DNA of 64,000 bases from Sphingomonas sp. GTDB lineage: Bacteria > Pseudomonadota > Alphaproteobacteria > Sphingomonadales > Sphingomonadaceae. Below the pieces are notes generated by a model. The model had not been told where the DNA came from. It saw only the letters and a list, made by a program, of their open reading frames with translations, and did not search any database. Location of the stretch: NCBI RefSeq assembly GCF_019746015.1, contig NZ_JAIESM010000065.1, positions 1 through 64,000 on the forward strand, given 5' to 3'. The position numbers and the translations under genes are program-made. This document shows, piece after piece, positions 46,504 to 54,489 of the stretch (positions are counted from its first letter, which is position 1; every line of letters begins with the position of its first letter).

Positions 46504-47598
46504 TCAGCGGCGCGGCAACTGGCTCAGCGGGTCCACCGGCGCGCGGCCTTTGCGCAGCTCGAAATGAAGCTCGGGTCGGTCGGCAAAGCCGCTGTCGCCC
46601 GACAGCGCAATGGTTTGCCCGCGCTTCACCGATTGGCCACGCTGCACCAGCACCTGCCCGACATGGCCGTAAAAGCTGCTCCAGCCATCGCCATGTTTCA
46701 GCATGACCAGCCCGCCCAGCCCGGCCACGCTGTTGCCGCTATAGGCCACGACGCCATCGGCCGAGGCCAGCACCGGCGTTTGCAGCGGCACTGCGATCTT
46801 GATGCCGTCATTGCGCTCCCCGCTTGCCCCGGGGCCGAAGCGCCGCACCACCGTGCCGGTCACCGGCCAGCCCCAGCCACCGGCGAAGCGCGCCGGGGTG
46901 GTGACGCTGGTTTCCGGCGGCAGCACCCGCGCGGGGCTGGTGGTGGGGGCCGCCGGCGGCGCGGTGCTGGCAACGGCCGGCTCGCCGCCGGTCACGATAT
47001 CCTCGATATCGACCATCAGCGCATCGGCGCGCTCGGCCGGGCTTTGCGGCGTGGTGCGCGGAATCAGCACGCGCTGCCCGGCGCGCAGGATGAACGGCTC
47101 CTCCAGCGCATTGTCGGCCACCACCTGCCGCCACGGCACGCCATAGGCGCGGGCGATGGCGATCCCGGTCTCGCCCGCGCGCACCAGGTGATAGCGCCCG
47201 GCCGGGATCTTCAGCAGCTGGCCCGGCTTGATGATGAACGGCGCCACCAGCCCGTTCGCCCGCGCGATCGCTTCCGACCCGGCGCCGGTCTTGTTGGCGA
47301 TGGCGCGCAGCGTGTCGCCCGGCTGTACGACATAGTCTTGCGCCGCCACATCCTGCGCATCCGGGGTTACCGGGCGCGCCTCCCAGACGGGGCGGGCAGG
47401 GGCGCCGGGCATCGCCTGGCTCGTCGCGGGCGCGGCGGCAACCGGTGGCGGCGGCTGGTCGGGCGGCAGCTGGTCATAACCGGCCGGTAGGCTTACCTGC
47501 GGCCCGCGATCGCTCGCCCGCTCGATCGGCGGTGGAATGCACCCGGCCAGCACCGCGCCCTGCACCAGCGCCATTCCGAGAAACGCCATGCCCCGCAT
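46504..47598 (-). CDS. NlpD-like lipoprotein with LysM and degenerate M23 domains
   Basis: The protein has 364 residues from ATG 47598 behind GGAG. A lipobox (VLAGC) predicts lipid attachment. Two LysM repeats follow (YVVQPGDTLRAIANKTGAGSE and YHLVRAGETGIAIARAYGV). The C-terminal M23 domain has GERNDGIKIAVPLQTPV in place of the metal-binding HxGxD and LHFELRKG at the end, so it lacks catalytic His/Asp. As in NlpD/EnvC, it should activate cell-wall amidases at the septum rather than cut itself. Downstream of surE in the common surE-nlpD order. Confidence 0.88.
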   Translation of the reverse strand: MRGMAFLGMALVQGAVLAGCIPPPIERASDRGPQVSLPAGYDQLPPDQPPPPVAAAPATSQAMPGAPARPVWEARPVTPDAQDVAAQDYVVQPGDTLRAIANKTGAGSEAIARANGLVAPFIIKPGQLLKIPAGRYHLVRAGETGIAIARAYGVPWRQVVADNALEEPFILRAGQRVLIPRTTPQSPAERADALMVDIEDIVTGGEPAVASTAPPAAPTTSPARVLPPETSVTTPARFAGGWGWPVTGTVVRRFGPGASGERNDGIKIAVPLQTPVLASADGVVAYSGNSVAGLGGLVMLKHGDGWSSFYGHVGQVLVQRGQSVKRGQTIALSGDSGFADRPELHFELRKGRAPVDPLSQLPRR

Positions 47599-47610
47599 CA
47601 CCAGCTCCGC

Positions 47611-48375
47611 TTACTCATAGGCTGCGCGGATCATATCGATCGATTGATGGTGTGTCAGGTCAAGATGCAGTGGCGTGACAGCGACATAGCCGTCGGCGAC
47701 CGCCTCGAGGTCGGTCGCGTGCGCGGGCGTCTCGATTGTCGGCCCCAGCGCGAACCAGTGATATTCATAGCCACGCGGATCGCGATTGGTGACGATCCTG
47801 AGCCGGCCATAATCGCGCAGGCCCTGGCCCACCACGCGCACGCCCTGCACCTGCTCCGCATCGCATGGCGGGAAGTTGATGTTGACCAGGGTGCGCGGCG
47901 CGAGCGGGGCCTCCAGCAGCGGCTTGAGCACTTTCGCGCCCCAAGCGCGGGCAGCGGCGAAGGGCACCACATCGCCCATCCCCTCGCGCGCATAGGCCTG
48001 GCTGAGCGCAATCGAGCGGACGCCGGCCAGCGCCCCTTCCATCGCCGCGGAAACGGTGCCGGAATAGGTCACATCTTCCGCCAGATTGGCGCCGCGATTG
48101 ACGCCCGACAGGATCAGGTCTGGTTTGGCATCGGCCATGATCCGCGCCAGCGCCATCATCACCGCGTCGGTCGGAGTGCCGGCCACGGCAAAGCGGCGCT
48201 CGCCGTGCTGCCGCACGCGCAACGGGCGGGTGAGGGTAAGCGAATGGCCCGCACCCGATTGTTCCTCGGCCGGCGCCACGATCCACACATCGTCGGAAAG
48301 CGTGGCGGCGATCTCCTCCAGCACCTTCAGTCCCGGCGCGTGATAGCCGTCATCATTGGTCAGCAGGATGCGCAT
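47611..48375 (-). CDS. surE: 5'/3'-nucleotidase SurE
   Basis: The protein has 254 residues from ATG 48375, overlapping the serS stop by one base. The motif [15 protein letters not shown] carries the metal-binding Asp pair, followed by VAPAEEQSG and LILSGVNRGANLAEDVTYSGTVSAAMEG. It dephosphorylates nucleoside monophosphates. Coupled with serS. Confidence 0.95.
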   Translation of the reverse strand: MRILLTNDDGYHAPGLKVLEEIAATLSDDVWIVAPAEEQSGAGHSLTLTRPLRVRQHGERRFAVAGTPTDAVMMALARIMADAKPDLILSGVNRGANLAEDVTYSGTVSAAMEGALAGVRSIALSQAYAREGMGDVVPFAAARAWGAKVLKPLLEAPLAPRTLVNINFPPCDAEQVQGVRVVGQGLRDYGRLRIVTNRDPRGYEYHWFALGPTIETPAHATDLEAVADGYVAVTPLHLDLTHHQSIDMIRAAYE

Positions 48376-49655
48376 CAGGCGAGCTCCAGCCGGTTGACGC
48401 CGCCCATATATGGCCGCAGCGCGTCCGGCACGGTGACGCTGCCATCCGCATTCTGGTAATTCTCGATCACGGCGACGAGCGTGCGCCCGACCGCAAGGCC
48501 CGAGCCGTTGAGCGTGTGGACGAATTCGGTCTTCTTCTGCTCGCCCGCCACGCGGTAGCGCGTGTTCATCCGCCGCGCCTGGAAATCGCCCGTGTTCGAG
48601 CAGGAACTGATCTCGCGATACGTGCCCTGGCCGGGGAGCCAAACCTCAAGATCATAGGTCTTGCGCGCGCCAAAGCCCATGTCGCCGGTGCACAGCAGCA
48701 GCTTGCGATAGGGGAGGTTCAGCTTTTCGAGGATCGTCTCCGCCGCGCGGGTCATCCGCTGATGCTCGGCCTCGCTGTCCTCGGGGCGGACGATGCTGAC
48801 GAGTTCGCACTTCTCGAACTGGTGCTGGCGGATGAACCCGCGCGTGTCGCGCCCGGCGGCGCCCGCTTCGGAACGGAAGCACAGGGTGAGCGCGGAGAGG
48901 CGGATGGGCAGGGCGGCTTCGTCGAGCAGCTCGCCCATCACACTGGCGGTGAGGGAGACTTCGCTGGTGGGGATGAGCCAGCGGCCATCGCTGGTTCGGA
49001 AGCTATCCTCGGCAAACTTCGGTAATTTATCGGTACCATACATTGCGCCATCGCCCACCAGCACAGGCGGGTTGCACTCGGTATAGCCATGCTCGCGGGT
49101 CTGCGTGTCGAGCATGAACTGGCCGAGCGCGCGGTGGAGGCGGGCCATGTCGCCGCGCAGAAAGGTGAACCGCGCGCCGGACAGCCGCGCGCCGGTCTCG
49201 AAATCCATGCCGAGCGCGGGGGCGAGATCGGCATGTTCCTTGGGCGCAAAGTCGAACGCGCGCGGCGTGCCCCAGCGCGAAACCTCGACATTGCCGGCTT
49301 CGTCCGCGCCAACGGGCACATCGTCGGCCGGCAGATTGGGGATCAGCGCCAGCGCCTGTTGCAATTCCTCGCCGAGCGCCTTTTCTTCGGCTTCCAGTGC
49401 GGGAAGCTCGGTCTTCAGCGCGGCCACTTCCGCCATCAGCGCCTGGGCGGTGGCTTCATCCTTTGCTGCCTTGGCCGCGCCGATTGCCTTGGAGGCGTCG
49501 TTGCGGCGCGCCTGGGCGGCCTGCATCCGCGTGGTGACGGCGCGGCGGCGCTCGTCGAGCGCGATCAGCTCGGCCGCGCGCGGTGGCAGGGCGCGGCGCG
49601 CCAGCCCTTCGTCAAAGCGTTCAGGGTATTCGCGGATGAAGCGGATGTCGTGCAT
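48375..49655 (-). CDS. serS: Seryl-tRNA synthetase
   Basis: The 426-residue class II synthetase has an N-terminal coiled-coil arm (about residues 25-110) and catalytic motifs including [40 protein letters not shown] and [39 protein letters not shown]. It charges serine tRNAs. surE is translationally coupled behind it. Confidence 0.97.
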   Translation of the reverse strand: MHDIRFIREYPERFDEGLARRALPPRAAELIALDERRRAVTTRMQAAQARRNDASKAIGAAKAAKDEATAQALMAEVAALKTELPALEAEEKALGEELQQALALIPNLPADDVPVGADEAGNVEVSRWGTPRAFDFAPKEHADLAPALGMDFETGARLSGARFTFLRGDMARLHRALGQFMLDTQTREHGYTECNPPVLVGDGAMYGTDKLPKFAEDSFRTSDGRWLIPTSEVSLTASVMGELLDEAALPIRLSALTLCFRSEAGAAGRDTRGFIRQHQFEKCELVSIVRPEDSEAEHQRMTRAAETILEKLNLPYRKLLLCTGDMGFGARKTYDLEVWLPGQGTYREISSCSNTGDFQARRMNTRYRVAGEQKKTEFVHTLNGSGLAVGRTLVAVIENYQNADGSVTVPDALRPYMGGVNRLELA

Positions 49656-49700
49656 GGCCCCGCGCTATGGCGGGGCCAATGCCAACAGGCAAGCGCGGGA

Positions 49701-50924
49701 TTAGGCGGCTTCGCCCTGCGCGACTTCGGCCGGCGCCGCGCGGCGGGCGAGCCGCTTGCGCGCGACCAGCGCTGCGGCTGCCGCGCCGAACAGCAGGACC
49801 ATCGGCGGTGCCGGCACCGGCTCCGGCCCGCCCGACGAGGTGCTGCCGCCCGACGAGCTGGCGCTCGACGTGGAGCTGGAGCCCGAGGTCGAAGTCGAGC
49901 CCGAGGTGCTGCTGGTCGTGCTGAACCCGCCGGTCGAGGTCGAGAAACTCGACGAGGCGCTGGTGCTGGTCGACGAGGCCACCACGCCGCTCGAACTGGC
50001 CGAGCTGGTGATGTCGCCCGACGACGAGGAGGTCACCGCGCCGCTGGAGCTTGCCGAGCTGGTGATGTCGCCCGACGAGCCACCGCTCGCCGACGTCACA
50101 TTGCCGCTCGACGACGAACCACCGGTCGAGGAGCCGCCGGTCGAGGACGTGCTCGACACACTGCCCGACGAGGTGGACGAGCCGCCCGTGGACGAGGTGC
50201 TCGACACGCTGCCCGACGAGGTAGAGGACGAGATATCGCCCGACGACCCGCCGCTGCCGCCGCTCGCCGACGAGATGTTGCCGGAGGAGCCGCCGCTGCC
50301 ACCGCTGGCCGACGAGATATTGCCCGACGAGGTCGACGAGATGATGATGTTGATGCCGCCGCTGGTGCCGCTCGACGTGGTGCCGCTGCTCGTGCCGCTC
50401 GACGTCGACCCGCCCGAGGTCGATCCGCCCGACGTCGACGAGGACCCGCCCGAGGTGGAGGTCGACGATGCCGAACCGCCGCTGCCGCCCGAGGATGAAA
50501 TCACCACGCCGCTGCTGCCGCCACCGCCGCCGAAGAAACCACCGCCAAAAAAGCCACCACCAAAGCCGCCGCCGAATCCGCCCGTGCCGCCGATGATCAC
50601 CGGCGCCACGCCACCGCCGCCGCCGGCGATCGGGAAGTCACCGCTCGACCCGGCATAGGGCGGGGGCAGCGGCACGGGTGTGCTCGCCACCGTCACGGTG
50701 GCGGGCGGGCAGGTCGCCGTGGTCGTGGTCCGTGTGATCCTGCGCACGCGCGTGGCCTTGCCGGCGACCTGGCGCACGGCCGTGCGATGCACGACGCGCT
50801 TGGTCTTTTTGACATAGGCGACACGCGGCTTTGCCGATTCGGTCATGTGAACGGCGCCGCCGCCAACCACGGCGCCACCGCAAGCGCACGCACATAGTTT
50901 TGCCAAAGCCATCCGAACTGACAT
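49701..50924 (-). CDS. Ser/Gly-rich repetitive protein with PEP-CTERM-like anchor
   Basis: The protein has 407 residues from ATG 50924, with GAGAGAG upstream. After a short hydrophobic start and a basic region, about 270 residues are almost only Ser, Gly and Thr. Several near-repeats occur, such as GNISSASGGSGGSS twice and GSVSSTSSTGGSS twice. The C-terminus PEPVPAPPMVLLFGAAAAALVARKRLARR is a PEP motif, a membrane helix and a basic tail, as in exosortase substrates. Such proteins are exported and often glycosylated. Its antisense strand shows a spurious long open frame because of the repeats. Confidence 0.75.
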   Translation of the reverse strand: MSVRMALAKLCACACGGAVVGGGAVHMTESAKPRVAYVKKTKRVVHRTAVRQVAGKATRVRRITRTTTTATCPPATVTVASTPVPLPPPYAGSSGDFPIAGGGGGVAPVIIGGTGGFGGGFGGGFFGGGFFGGGGGSSGVVISSSGGSGGSASSTSTSGGSSSTSGGSTSGGSTSSGTSSGTTSSGTSGGINIIISSTSSGNISSASGGSGGSSGNISSASGGSGGSSGDISSSTSSGSVSSTSSTGGSSTSSGSVSSTSSTGGSSTGGSSSSGNVTSASGGSSGDITSSASSSGAVTSSSSGDITSSASSSGVVASSTSTSASSSFSTSTGGFSTTSSTSGSTSTSGSSSTSSASSSGGSTSSGGPEPVPAPPMVLLFGAAAAALVARKRLARRAAPAEVAQGEAA

Positions 50925-50933
50925 GCGCCACAC

Positions 50934-51321
50934 TCTCTCTTGGTCGGCTTGCCCCGCCCAGCCCGCTTTGGATGAGCGGGCTATGACGGGACCGTATCTA
51001 ATAAAGTGCAGAACAAACTATTAATTACAACGAGATTAACCACGAAAGCTGCCCAGCTTTGGGATTGCGCCATCAGTGATTTGATATTGGGCGCGATGAT
51101 GTATCGAAATGGGACATTTTTCTTGCTGCGGTCTTTCCCATGTGCCGGAGGCAGGCATCCGGTCTTGATCGCAAATTTCAAATCCTGTGGGATCATGCGC
51201 AAGAAATGCCATGAAATGCGGATGCTTGGCGCAAACGTTGCTTGTTCCCAACGCCCAGTGCGGTTATAGGCGCGCCGGGTGGGACAAAAGCGCAACAGCG
51301 CAGTCGCGTCAGGAGAGTAGC
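50934..51321. other. Intergenic region upstream of dksA
   Basis: The 388 bases are less GC-rich than average. Near the left end is an inverted repeat agcccgctttggatgagcgggct. A weak promoter-like pair ttgttc and tataggc, 17 bases apart, lies near 51241-51270, about 55 bases before dksA. No gene is convincing. Confidence 0.4.
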
Positions 51322-51789
51322 ATGGCGTCTGTAGTCAAAAGCGTTAGCGAGGCGGAGCAACCTGGGCCGGTTGCCGCCAACGACCCCGAAAACGAGTATC
51401 GGCCGAACGCCGACGAACCATTTATGAACCCGCGACAGCAGGCCTATTTCCGGCAGAAGCTGTTGAAGTGGAAGGACGCCATTCTCGCCGAAGCCCAGGG
51501 CACGCTGAACCAGCTCCAGAGCGACAGCCTGCGCGAAGCCGACCTTACCGATCGCGCATCAAGCGAGACCGACTGGTCAATCGAACTGCGCACCCGCGAC
51601 CGGCAGCGCAAGCTGATTGCGAAGATCGATGCGGCGCTCCGCCGGATCGATGAGGGCGAATATGGCTATTGCGAGGTCACCGGTGAGCCGATTTCGCTCG
51701 CCCGGCTGGAAGCGCGGCCGATCGCTACCATGACGGTGGAGGCGCAGGAGCGCCACGAGCGCAACGAGAAAGTGTCGCGAGACGACTGA
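51322..51789 (+). CDS. dksA: RNA polymerase-binding transcription factor DksA
   Basis: The protein has 155 residues from ATG 51322 behind AGGAGA. The coiled-coil segment includes ADLTDRASSETDWSIELRTRDRQRKLIAKIDAALRRI, with the acidic tip region. The C-terminal zinc-finger region reads YGYCEVTGEPISLARLEARPIATMTVEAQERHER and keeps only one of the four Cys, as is usual in many alphaproteobacterial DksA proteins. It binds the RNA polymerase secondary channel and works with ppGpp. Confidence 0.94.
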   Translation: MASVVKSVSEAEQPGPVAANDPENEYRPNADEPFMNPRQQAYFRQKLLKWKDAILAEAQGTLNQLQSDSLREADLTDRASSETDWSIELRTRDRQRKLIAKIDAALRRIDEGEYGYCEVTGEPISLARLEARPIATMTVEAQERHERNEKVSRDD

Positions 51790-51869
51790 TCGCGCGCCCG
51801 ATTTAAGCATTTTGCTAAGCATTGCTGCTCTAATGCCGTTCCGTCGAGGGACGTCAATCAGAGTGAGCA

Positions 51870-52241
51870 ATGGACCAGTTTCCGCAAGATCCTTTTGAGT
51901 CGGTTGACGCGGCCGCCAATGCTGATCGGCATCGTGTGCGCGACAGCCTGTTCCTGATGGCATCGGTGCGCGTGCCCGGCATGCGCGATCTCGTGCCGGT
52001 GCGCGTGCGCAACCTGTCGAGCGGCGGGCTGATGGCGGAAACCCCGAAGCCGATCGACAAGGACATCCCGGTCGAAGTCGATGTTCGCGGCATCGGCTGG
52101 GTCAGTGGTCGCGTTGCCTGGTGCACTCAGGGGCGGCTGGGAATTTCCTTCAACGCGCCCATTGATCCGATGCTGGCGCGCAAGCCCGTTGTCGGCCGCG
52201 GCAAGGCCACAATTGCCAAGCCGATCACGACGCTATTCTAG
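51870..52241 (+). CDS. PilZ-domain protein
   Basis: The 123-residue protein has an Arg-rich segment (RHRVRDSLFL) and VRVRNLSSGGLM, which matches the second PilZ motif. A short tail follows. It may bind cyclic-di-GMP. It follows dksA in the same direction after 80 bases. Confidence 0.82.
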   Translation: MDQFPQDPFESVDAAANADRHRVRDSLFLMASVRVPGMRDLVPVRVRNLSSGGLMAETPKPIDKDIPVEVDVRGIGWVSGRVAWCTQGRLGISFNAPIDPMLARKPVVGRGKATIAKPITTLF

Positions 52242-52319
52242 CTATCGTTGTGATCATGGGGACGGCGCTGGCGCAATTTGGTGCCCGGCCGGACGAAGCG
52301 CCCGGCCCGGGCAACCTGC

Positions 52320-52475
52320 TCAGTGCGCCGACATCTCTTCCTTGATTTTCAGCTTCTGTTTCTTCAGGTCGGCGATCACCAGCGCATCAGGCAACGGTCG
52401 CTGCGATTCGAGCGCAATGCGCCGGTCCAGCGTGGCGTGTTTGGCCATCAAAGATGCGTGATGAGCGCTGTTCAT
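52320..52475 (-). CDS. YdcH/DUF465 small protein
   Basis: A 51-residue protein on the minus strand, starting at ATG 52475 behind a GGGGG-like site. The sequence includes HATLDRRIALESQRPLPDALVIADLKKQKLKIKEEM, which matches the DUF465 pattern (LDxxI...P.PD...LKKxKLxIKEE). The function of the family is not established. It is too short for most gene finders. A related protein is encoded on the other strand at 52658. Confidence 0.85.
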   Translation of the reverse strand: MNSAHHASLMAKHATLDRRIALESQRPLPDALVIADLKKQKLKIKEEMSAH

Positions 52476-52657
52476 GGGGGATCGACTCCTTTCCCGAAAC
52501 GCCCCGGAAAGCGACCCGGGGGCACCAAGCTAATCACGATTCGCATGGGTTGGCGAGGGGGGTGGCGCCGGCTCTGCCGATTTTTTCGACGAAGCGATTT
52601 TGGCCGGTGCGCCGGCGCCAAAACTTGCTATTGGCCGGTCGCGATCAGGAAGCGCCG

Positions 52658-52855
52658 ATGGATCAACGCAATCTAAAACAGCAGCTGGAAACGCTGCGCT
52701 GTGAGCATAGAGATCTGGATAGCGCGATTGCGGCGCTGTTTACCCAACCCAATGCCGATGAGCTGCAGATCGCGCGACTCAAGAAGCGCAAGCTGCGCCT
52801 GCGTGACGAGATCGCCATGATCGAGGATCAACTTATCCCCGACATTATCGCCTGA
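52658..52855 (+). CDS. YdcH/DUF465-like small protein
   Basis: A 65-residue protein from ATG 52658 behind AGGAAG. It contains LRCEHRDLDSAIAALFTQPNADELQIARLKKRKLRLRDEIAMIED, the same helical pattern as the minus-strand copy. The longer upstream frame has no support. The two genes diverge. Confidence 0.85.
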   Translation: MDQRNLKQQLETLRCEHRDLDSAIAALFTQPNADELQIARLKKRKLRLRDEIAMIEDQLIPDIIA

Positions 52856-52927
52856 CGCGCAGTTTTGGGACGGTCGCGCGTGCCCGCGGACGTTTTCGTG
52901 CCGCGATCGTTCTGGCATATTCCGGGC

Positions 52928-53386
52928 ATGGGGATGGACGTTGATAATGCACTTCTGCACCGCCGGCTGATCGACCAGCTCTACGTCGAGGCGATGGTGA
53001 TGGCGGATGAGGCGCGCAGCTATTTCGATGAGGGCGGGCGCGAGGAGCGCGAGGCGCTGGACCCGATGGCGCGGGTGAGCTTCTCGTGCGAGTCGTTGAA
53101 GGTCACCACGCGGCTGATGCACGTGATTGCCTGGCTGCTCACCCAGCGGGCGGTTGCCGCCGGCGAAATGAGCCCGCGCGACGCGCGCGATCCGTCGCGC
53201 CGGCTGGGCACTGGCCCGTCGAGCGATACGGCGGCGTTGCAGTTGATGCCGCCACGCGCGCGGCAGCTGATCGACGCCAGCATCGACCTGTTCCGCCGCA
53301 CGGCACTGCTTGATTCAGCCGAAGAAGACGTGCCGACCGTCAGCCCGGCGCGCGCAATGCTCGCGCGGCTGAACAACGCTTTCTGA
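52928..53386 (+). CDS. RcdA-like protein (DUF1465)
   Basis: The protein has 152 residues from ATG 52928; 52934 and an upstream TTG are alternatives. The conserved region LDPMARVSFSCESLKVTTRLMHVIAWLLTQRAVAAGEMS matches the RcdA family. In Caulobacter RcdA is an adaptor for ClpXP degradation of CtrA. The same role here is inferred from family only. Confidence 0.83.
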   Translation: MGMDVDNALLHRRLIDQLYVEAMVMADEARSYFDEGGREEREALDPMARVSFSCESLKVTTRLMHVIAWLLTQRAVAAGEMSPRDARDPSRRLGTGPSSDTAALQLMPPRARQLIDASIDLFRRTALLDSAEEDVPTVSPARAMLARLNNAF

Positions 53387-53396
53387 AACGATCGCC

Positions 53397-54377
53397 CTAG
53401 GCCGGCACCGCGACCGGGAGCGCGCCGATCCGCTCGCGCGCCGCGTGATATTCGCGCTCGAGCTTGTCGACATATTCCGCGACCGTCGAGACGCGATCAA
53501 TGGCGCCAACGCCCTGGCCCGATCCCCAGATATCGCGCCAGGCCTTTGCTTTGCTGCCTTCGTTGCCGCCGAAGTTCATCGTGCTCAGGTCGCCCTTGGG
53601 CAGATTGTCGGGGTCGAGCCCGGCGCGCTCGATCGAGCCGCGCAGATAATTGCCCCACACCCCGGTAAACAGGTCTGAATAGACGATGTCGCTGGCGCGC
53701 GACTTGACGATCTCATCCTTGTACCCGTCGACCGCATTGGCTTCCTTGGTGGCGATGAAAGCGGAGCCGATATAGCCAAGATCGGCGCCCATCGCCTGTG
53801 CGGCCAGCAGCGCGCCGCCCGTTGCCATCGATCCGGACAGTGCGAGCGGCCCGTCGAACCACTGGCGGATTTCCTGCACCAGCGCGAAGGGGCTCTGCCG
53901 CCCGGCATGGCCGCCGGCGCCGGCGGCAACCGCGATCAGCCCGTCCGCGCCCTTTTCGATTGCCTTGCGCGCGAAGCGGTCGTCGATGATGTCGTGCAGG
54001 GTGATGCCGCCCCAGCCGTGCACGGCGGTGTTCAGGTCTTCACGCGCACCCAGCGACGTGATGATGATCGGCACCTGCCATTTGGCGCAGGTGGCAAGAT
54101 CGGCTTCAAGCCGGTCGTTCGAGCGGTGCACGATCTGGTTGACCGCAAATGGCGCCGCCGGCCGATCCGGATTGTCACGGTTCCAGGCCGACAGTTCCTC
54201 GGTAATGCGGTGCAGCCACTCGTCAAGCAGCGCCTGCGGCCGCGCGTTGAGCGCCGGGAACGCCCCGACAATGCCCGCCTTGCACTGGGCAATCACCAGA
54301 TCGGGTCCGGAAATGATGAACAGCGGGGAACCGATCAGCGGCAGCCGCAGGCGATCGAACAGAGGAGGCAGGCTCAT
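53397..54377 (-). CDS. Nitronate monooxygenase-like flavoprotein
   Basis: The 326-residue TIM-barrel protein has LIGSPLFIISGPDLVIAQCKAGIVGAFPALNAR, GADGLIAVAAGAGGHAGRQSPF (the catalytic-type His) and GGALLAAQAMGADLGYIGSAF, which bind FMN. The family oxidises alkyl nitronates; other 2-nitropropane-dioxygenase-like roles are possible. It converges with the RcdA-like gene. Confidence 0.87.
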   Translation of the reverse strand: MSLPPLFDRLRLPLIGSPLFIISGPDLVIAQCKAGIVGAFPALNARPQALLDEWLHRITEELSAWNRDNPDRPAAPFAVNQIVHRSNDRLEADLATCAKWQVPIIITSLGAREDLNTAVHGWGGITLHDIIDDRFARKAIEKGADGLIAVAAGAGGHAGRQSPFALVQEIRQWFDGPLALSGSMATGGALLAAQAMGADLGYIGSAFIATKEANAVDGYKDEIVKSRASDIVYSDLFTGVWGNYLRGSIERAGLDPDNLPKGDLSTMNFGGNEGSKAKAWRDIWGSGQGVGAIDRVSTVAEYVDKLEREYHAARERIGALPVAVPA

Positions 54378-54489
54378 AAATCAAGTTTCATACGACAACG
54401 AATTGCGTTGTCCAGACCCCGCGCAATTGCATCACGGCGAAAATCGCCTAAGGCAGCGCACGATGATTTCCTTTGGCGGAGAGAATGGC

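Noticed and set aside
49756..50658. Plus-strand frame of 300 codons rich in Glu, Asp, Pro and Leu
   Set aside because: It is the complement of the Ser/Gly-rich repeats. It has no ribosome-binding site, and the minus-strand protein has both an export-like start and a PEP-CTERM-like end.
53965..54489. Long N-terminal extension of the M1 aminopeptidase
   Set aside because: It is antisense to the nitronate monooxygenase-like gene. A signal peptide and ribosome-binding site mark ATG 54490.
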